Assembly (NCBI GenBank): GCA_020465985.1
Contig: JAANYP010002080.1
Coordinates: 87,568 to 151,567 of the forward strand
Direction: 5' to 3'
DNA length: 64,000 nt
Source: Centrapalus pauciflorus
Lineage: Eukaryota > Streptophyta > Magnoliopsida > Asterales > Asteraceae
The notes under the pieces were generated by a model that saw only the letters and a program-made list of their open reading frames with translations, did not search any database and had not been told where the DNA came from. Made by a program: the position numbers and the translations under genes. This document shows positions 57,950 to 64,000 of the stretch, piece by piece (position 1 is the stretch's first letter; every line of letters starts with the position of its first letter).

Positions 57950-59946
57950 ATGCACACACGTCGATCGGCTAAAGGATTGCCGCTACAATTCGAACCTGAG
58001 ATCGAAAAAGTAGCGAGATCGAACCGAAAGACTGTCAGGATTCAAAATCAACAATTAATCACGGAGAATTCAAACGCACAAGAGGAAGAAATTCCTGATT
58101 TAGAAATTCCCGATTTAGAGATTCCTAAGTTAGAAAGCCCTCCGATTTCGCCACGAAATTGTAATCAAGAAGAACCCGAGCACATAGTTGCTAGAATGGG
58201 TGATCAACCGAGACGTACGGTTGAGTCGCATTACCGCCCAGGTGAATGTGCCCGACCCGTCTCCAATTCATTATCCCGAAAACGAGAACGAACCCGAAGT
58301 TCGTCCTTAATTATTTCAAATTCTTCCGATCTTTCGAGGGATGCCTAGTGAGGAACCCTACGAACATTTAGCCGAGTTCACAACTATTTGTAAAGCCAAC
58401 CATGTTCGAGGTATAACCACCGATGGTTTAAAACTTCGATTATTTCCTTTTTCGTTAAAAGAGAAAGCAAATAAATGGTTCGTATCCTTACCAACCAATA
58501 GCATACAACATGGTATCAAATGAAACGAGAATTCCTTAATGAATATTACCCCATTAGTAAAACAACCGAGAAAAGAAAGGAAATTACCGGATTTAAACAA
58601 AAACCGGACGAACAATTCTATGAAGCGTTCGATCATATGAACGAATTACTGAGAGCTTGTCCACACCACGAGGTACCCAAATGGATGCTTATCAAAACAT
58701 TCTTTGATGGTGTGAGTCAAGAAAGTCGTAATATGATTATAGCTGCCACAGGAGGCACATTTTTAGGTAAAGAATACGATGAGGCTTGGGAGTTTCTTAA
58801 TCAACTCGGCAAAGGTCTTAAAGTCCAAGCTGGTTCCGAAAATAGTATAGGAGTTCAAGTTATGGGCGTAGATAATGCCTGGAAATGTGAGGTTAAAAGT
58901 GAGATTTCAGAATTAGGAAAGAAAATGGATCAATTGATGAAGGGTTTTTCAAACCCTAGCGTATCAATTAATTGTGTTACATGCGGAGATCTATCACATC
59001 ATTATGACGCATGTCCTCAAGTGCAATCCACTGAGGAATTTGCTAATGAAGTTTACGGATTCAGAGCTCATCGAGAGAGGGATAATCCATTTTCGAAAAC
59101 ATACAATTCGGGATGGAGAAACCATCCCAACTTTTGATGGAAAAATGATCAACCTACCGATCATAAATCCAAACCAAGATATGAACAACCAAAGAGAGAA
59201 TATCAGTATGGTTCAACTTCAGCAGCTAAGGATGAGCGATATTATAAGTCAAATCATCGTGATCAACCACAATTCCAAGTAGAAACAAATATGACTTCTG
59301 CGCAATTCGCAGAGTTTGCTGAATTTATGAAACAGCAATCAGCTATCAGTACTAAGACCATGGAAATGTTAACTCGCCAGATGGGTCAGATAGCTGAGTC
59401 GCTTACTAGGTGTGAGGAGGGGATGCTTCCTAGCAATACTGTTCCCAATCCTTCACACTCTCATCATCATAACAAAGATAAGAAACATGAGATTAACGAA
59501 GTTAATGAAATAGCTAAGATAACCACGTTAAGGAGTGAAAGAGAGGTAGATAATAAAATAGAGATGCCTAAAGAGAAAGAGGCAGAAGAAGATACCGACA
59601 CTGAAGTCGTGTATGAGGAGAAAGAGGATCCAAAGAAGAAGGAGATTCCTAAGAAGGTTTATTTTAAAGAGCCAATTAAAAAAGATATTCCAACGCCTAA
59701 AGTTGGGGAGATGGATAAGAGTCAGGACACTTCAATTCCTCCTCCTAATCCTGCTGCTTTAGAAAATCCAAAATCTTCTCCATACGGTAAAAGAGGCCCA
59801 CAACCAGAGGATCTTTGGGACTTATTTAATCAAGTTAAGATCAATATCCCTCTGATAAAGGCCATTCAACAGGTTCCATCTTATGCCAAATTTTTAAAAG
59901 ATCTCTGCACTCAGAAAAGAAAGTATAAGGTCTCGCTCCCAAAGTA
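57950..59946 (+). pseudogene. gag: Gag of element G
   Basis: Start ATG at 57950 (MHTRRSAKGLP). A charged N-terminus is followed by the gag domain: PYEHLAEFTTICKAN, LRLFPFSLKEKANKWF, then REFLNEYYP, FYEAFDHMNELLRACPHH and KTFFDGV, which are the Athila gag motifs. A CCHC-like region CVTCGDLSHHYDAC lies near 58972. The rest is Lys/Glu-rich and ends PQPEDLWDLFNQVKINIPL, a gag-protease linker motif. Frame changes lie near 58330, 58510 and 59135, so it is inactive. Confidence 0.87.
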
Positions 59947-59949
59947 GAT

Positions 59950-60649
59950 CAATCTAACTGAACAATTGAGTGCAGTAGTTTCTAGTTCTCTACCTCTTAA
60001 GCTGAAAGATCCATGATCACCATTGATTCTAGTAACAATAGGCAACGTGCAGATTAAGAAGGCAGTGCTTGATCTTGGAGCTAGTGTTAATATTTTACCT
60101 GGAAACTTGTTTGATAAACATGATCTAGGTTATTTATAGACAACTGATATTATCTTACAACTGGCAGATCGTTCAACCAAGTGCCCAAGAGGTATTTTAT
60201 CAGATGTCATAGTAAAAGTTTAAGATTTTTACGATCCAGTTGACTTCCTAGTATTGGACACCGAAAGTTCAATGGGGGATAATCAACCGGCTATTATTCT
60301 AGGCAGACCTTTCTTAGCTACAATTAATGCACAAATTAATTGTAGGACAGGAGAAGTGGATATTTCCTTTAATAATAGGAAATTAAGACTAAATGTGTTT
60401 AATGCTTCAAGTGTCTCTGCTATTGATTCAGAATGTTATCTTATAGACATGGTGGACGAACTTGCGCAGCAGCATAGTTCGTTAATTAACACCAAAGATG
60501 CTACTGAGTTATTCTTTGCTGAAAATGAATTAGTCAAGTTGAATCATATTGAGTGTGATAAGTTAAAAGTAGTCATGGAATCCACACTAGAGTCAAATCA
60601 ACCACCGTGGACCCATAGGACTGAAAAATTACCTATTGATTTACCTTAG
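59950..60649 (+). pseudogene. pol: Protease of element G
   Basis: The aspartic protease motif DLGASVNILP lies near 60073, the usual Athila form of the DSGA site. QLADRS...PRGI, VDFLVLDTE and AIILGRPFLAT follow, in the usual order. Frame changes and stops occur near 60015, 60138 and 60222. It continues into the linker before the reverse transcriptase. Confidence 0.85.
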
Positions 60650-62305
60650 TCAGCCAAACCTTCAATAAAGCAACCACCTGTTCTAGAATTGAAGGAGCTG
60701 CCATGTCATTTGAAAAATGCTTTTCTAGGTCAGAATGACACGTTGCCTGTCATAATTTCATCAGATCTAACTGAAGAGCAAGAACAAGCTCTATTGCAAG
60801 TGTTAGTCAAATATAAAGAAGCAGTAGGGTGGACGATAGCTGATTTAAAAGGAATCAGTCCGACTTTGTGTATGCACCGAATCATTACTGATCCAGAAGT
60901 TAAACCAGCTCGGGATGCACAAAGGAGGTTGAATCCTAATTTGAGAGAGGTAGTTAATAAGGAAGTATTGAAATGGTTGGATGCTGGAATTATATATCCT
61001 ATATCTGATAGTAAATGGGTAAGTCCAATCCAAACTGTGCCCAAGAAATCGGGAATTACAGTAATTAATATCGAAGAATGAGAGAAGATAACTACTCGCC
61101 CTGTAACTGGGGGGAGAGTTTGTATAGATTACAGAAAAACTTAATGCTGCTACTTCAAAAGATCATTTTCCGCTACCGTTTATAGTTCAAATAGTGGAAA
61201 TATTAGTAGGACAGAAGTTTTACTGTTTCCTTGATGGATATTCTGGTTACAATCAAATTCCAATCCATCCAGAGGATCAGGAGAAAACCACATTTACTTG
61301 TCCCTATGGCACCTTTGCCTACCGAAGGATGCCGTTTGGACTATGCAATGCACCCGCCACATTTCAGCGATGTATGATGGCTATCTTTTCATATATGGTG
61401 GGTGGTTCTCTTGAAATATTTATGGATGATTTCTCCATATTTGACAAAACATTTGATGATTGTCTGGGACATTTAGAAAAGGTTCTAAAGAGATGCACTG
61501 AAACCAACTTAGTGTTAAGTTGGAAGAAAAGCCATTTTATGGTAACGGAAGGGGTAGTCCTAGGTCACATTGTGTCCGAGAGAGGAATGGAGGTAGATAA
61601 GCAAAAGCTCAGTTAATTTCCTCACTTCCACCCCCTACCAACGTTAAAGGAATAAGATCATTCTTAGGCCACGCTGGTTTTTATCGGCGATTCATTAAAG
61701 ATTTCAGTGAGATCTCAAGGTCGTTATGCGATCTTCTTTCAAAAGATATCGAATTTAATTTTGATGATGCTTGTATGAAAGCGTTTGAGAAGCTTAAATC
61801 AAAATTAACTGAAGCGCTAATTCTACAATCTCCGGATTGGTCTCAACCATTTGAGATCATGTGCGATGCAAGTGATTATGCGGTTGGTGCTGTTTTAGGA
61901 CTAAGATTTGAGAAAAAGCCGGTGGTGATTTACTACGCAAGTAAAACCTTTAATGAGGCACAGATCAATTACATCACTACGAAAAAAGAGCTATTAGCCA
62001 TAGTGTTTGCCATAGATAAATTCAGATCCTATATTTGGGGGGCAAAAGTAATTGTGTACTCTGACCACAGTGCTTTGAGACATTTATTGGCAAAGAAGGA
62101 TACCAAGCCTAGATTGATTCGGTGGATCCTTCTATTGCAAGAGTTTGACTTAGAAATTAAAGATAAAAAAGTCACAGAAAATGTTGTTGCCGATCATTTA
62201 TCAAGGCTTCAATTAATCCCAACAAACTCAACTGATCAAATCAGGGACCCTTCCCTGATGAACAATTATTATCTGTATCTAAACTTTCGTGGTTTGCGAA
62301 TCTAG
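60650..62305 (+). pseudogene. pol: Reverse transcriptase and RNase H of element G
   Basis: Motifs in order: GWTIADLKGISP, RRLNPN, WVSPIQTVPKK, then a break near 61080-61160, FCFLDGYSGYNQIP, FGLCNAPATFQRCM, FMDD at 61419-61430 (the catalytic Asp pair), HIVSERGMEVDK, and after a stop near 61614 GHAGFYRRFIKDFS. RNase H has CDASDYAVGAVL and ALRHLLAKKDTKPRLIRWILLLQEFD. Stops at 61079 and 61614 and nearby frame changes inactivate it. The catalytic residues of both domains are present. Confidence 0.9.
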
Positions 62306-63594
62306 TTAACTATTTCGTAACAGAAAGATTGCCAGAGCACTGGAACTCACAACAAAGAAAATATTTCTATGCTCAAGCAAGGCAATACATTTGGAATGAG
62401 CCTAATCTATTTAAAATAGGAGCAGATCAAATTATAAGACGATGTGACCCTAACTCGGAACACGAAGATATTGTTAAACACTTCCATGCATATGCATGCG
62501 GTGGCCATTTCAGCGCAAAGAAAACTGGCCATCGGATATTGTAGTATGGGTTTTTCCGGCCCACAATATTTAAGGATGCCTACGAGTTTGTTAAAGGATG
62601 CACAAGATGCCAGCAAACTGGTGGCATCGCGAATAGAGATGAAATGCCTATGACCCTGATATTAATTATCGAAATATTTGATGTATGGGGCATTGATTTT
62701 ATGGGACAATTCCCTAAATCATTTGGATATGAGTACATCTTAGTTGCAGTAGATTATGTTTCCAAATGGGTGGAAGCAGAAGCTACACGCACTAATGATA
62801 ACCGGATTGTGTGCAAATTTGTTAAAAGAAATATTTTAGCACGACACGGTATTCCAAGGGCTATCATCAGTGACGGTGGATCACATTTTAATAATCAGCA
62901 TTTTTATAAACTCCTTAAACAGTATGGAGTTAATCATAGAATAGAAACGCCTTATCATCTGCAAACAAGCGGACCAGTCGAGATCTCTAATAGAGAGATC
63001 AAGAAAATCCTTGAGAAAACTTTTAGACTCGATCGTAAAGATTGGTCTTAAAAATTAGAGGATGCTCTATGGGCATACAGAACCGCATTTAAAACACCAA
63101 TCGGTATGTCCCCATATAGACTTGTGTATGGTAAGCTTTGCCATCTCCCAGTATTAGAATACCGAGCTCTATGGGCAATCAAAAACACTAATTTTAATTT
63201 ACATGATGCCGGTGTTGATAGGAAATTCCAATTAAATGAACTGGAAGAAATTTGTAGAGAAGCCTACGAAAGCGCTAGAATTTATAAAGAGAAAACTAAG
63301 GTTTTCCACGATAGAATGATCAAAAATAAAATATTTACCAAAGGAAATAAAGTTTGGTTATTTAACGCAAGACTTCGACTATTTCCTAGTAAACTAAAAA
63401 GTAAATGGACAGGTCCATATATTGTAACGAATACCTACCCACATGGTGCGGTAGAAATACAGGACCTAAAAGGTGGTGAGCCATTTAAAGTAAATGGACA
63501 TAGACTTAAATTATATGTTCAATGGGCTACCAACGATATGTTAGTATCTGAACTAATCAGACTACAAGATCCTAAGGTTAATTTATTAGTTTAG
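62306..63594 (+). pseudogene. pol: Integrase of element G
   Basis: The zinc region reads H, H (HAYACGGHF) then CTRC, split by a frame change near 62540. The core has DVWGIDFMGQFP, ISDGGSHF and GPVEISNREIKK, giving D, D and E. A TAA at 63049 interrupts it before LEDALWAYRTAFKTPIGMSPY. The C-terminal part (KSKWTGPYIV, VNGHRLKLY) is open to the stop at 63594. No chromodomain, as expected for Athila. Confidence 0.9.
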
Positions 63595-63600
63595 GAGCAG

Positions 63601-63651
63601 TACGTCTGGCTGAAGACGTAAAACTTAGTGCTTTCTGGGAGGCAACCCAGA
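63601..63651 (+). other. Two hairpins directly after the pol stop of G
   Basis: Hairpin 1: TACGTCT, loop GGCTGA, AGACGTA (63601-63620). Hairpin 2: TCTGGG, loop AGGCAA, CCCAGA (63634-63651). Both stems pair perfectly. Hairpin 1 begins seven bases after the pol reading frame ends. Confidence 0.85.
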
Positions 63652-64000
63652 GTATTTTGATTATCTGAATTTAATTGGTTTTAAGTGTGTTTATTTGCTT
63701 ATTTGTGTTACTTGTGTGTACCCAATTAAGTTGAGGAGGATTCATCCTCTTGAACTTGGTTATGTTTAGAAATTAGGATTTAAATTAAATAATAAAACCC
63801 CGCATCAGAAAATAAAAATTTTTAAGCACGTAGCAGACCTATTTTAACCCGATAATACGAGCGTAAGTTGGGGAGAATACCCGTAAAAATTAAAAAATTA
63901 AAAAATTAGGGTTCCAAGACCAGTGCACGGCCCAGATCGCAAATCCAGAGGCCCGGGCGCACGGAGGGGGGGCGCAGGCCTGCGCTTGCCCTGCGGCCCG
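63652..64000 (+). other. Post-pol non-coding region of element G with repeated GC palindrome
   Basis: AT-rich, with no ORF supported. Near the window end GC content jumps and GGCGCAGGCCTGCGC (63971-63985) repeats the LTR palindrome within a similar GGGG-flanked context. It could be the start of a related unit or of an env-region leader; the window ends too soon to say. Confidence 0.5.

Larger units (their letters stand above)
56746..64000 (+). mobile_element. Element G: Athila-type Ty3/gypsy retrotransposon, 3' part outside the window
   Basis: 5' LTR, a tRNA-Asp-type primer site, gag, protease, reverse transcriptase, RNase H and integrase in gypsy order. The primer site TGGCGCCGTTG, the gag motifs and FMDDFS in the reverse transcriptase are typical of Athila. 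The 3' LTR and any env region are beyond the window. Several stops show it is decayed. Confidence 0.92.

Overview
This window is intergenic DNA from a large, repeat-rich plant nuclear genome, most likely a eudicot. It holds no supportable host gene, no rRNA or tRNA gene and no bacterial-type feature. Nearly every base belongs to LTR retrotransposons, recognised by paired LTRs, exact 5-bp target-site duplications (TSDs), tRNA-type primer sites, polypurine tracts and gag/pol domains. The host family is uncertain; the post-pol ORFs recall those I remember as abundant in Asteraceae genomes, but that is only an impression.

Layout. (1) 1-25456: element A, a SIRE-type Ty1/copia element on the + strand, cut by the left window edge. 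Its gag is split by element B (1408-14883, - strand), a relative of A with TSD CAGTT. (2) 25457-27344: degenerate LTR-like and unassigned sequence. (3) 27345-56745: element F, a decayed Ty3/gypsy chromovirus-like element on the - strand. Its protease is split by element C (28457-54890, copia, +, TSD AATGA). C's pol is split by D (32311-47648, -, TSD GTTTA), a copia-like element with no recognisable pol. D is split by E (36357-46080, copia, +, TSD AGCTC). LTR divergence counted by eye (C about 6%, D about 1.5%, E 1 of 345 bases) agrees with the nesting order. A hAT-like MITE (52489-52811) sits inside C. (4) 56746-64000: element G, an Athila-type Ty3/gypsy element on the + strand, inserted in the 5' LTR of F and running off the window.

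How the parts work together. In each copia element gag supplies the particle, and pol supplies protease, integrase, reverse transcriptase and RNase H. A, B, C and E also carry a large third ORF after pol. In A, B and E it lies behind its own TATA box, and in E also behind a plausible 1.1-kb 5'-UTR intron. The third ORFs share an N-terminal domain, and A, B and E share a C-terminal block, although they are otherwise very different. No signal peptide or membrane segment is visible, so the usual label 'env-like' describes position only. Only the pol of E is fully open, and E has no gag.

Most unusual signals: seven tandem hairpins in D (34634-34919) whose stems differ but stay complementary, with a conserved loop and bulge; ten copies of the palindrome CCGAATTCGG in the putative third-ORF intron of E; two hairpins directly after the Athila pol stop; and a recently inserted element without gag.
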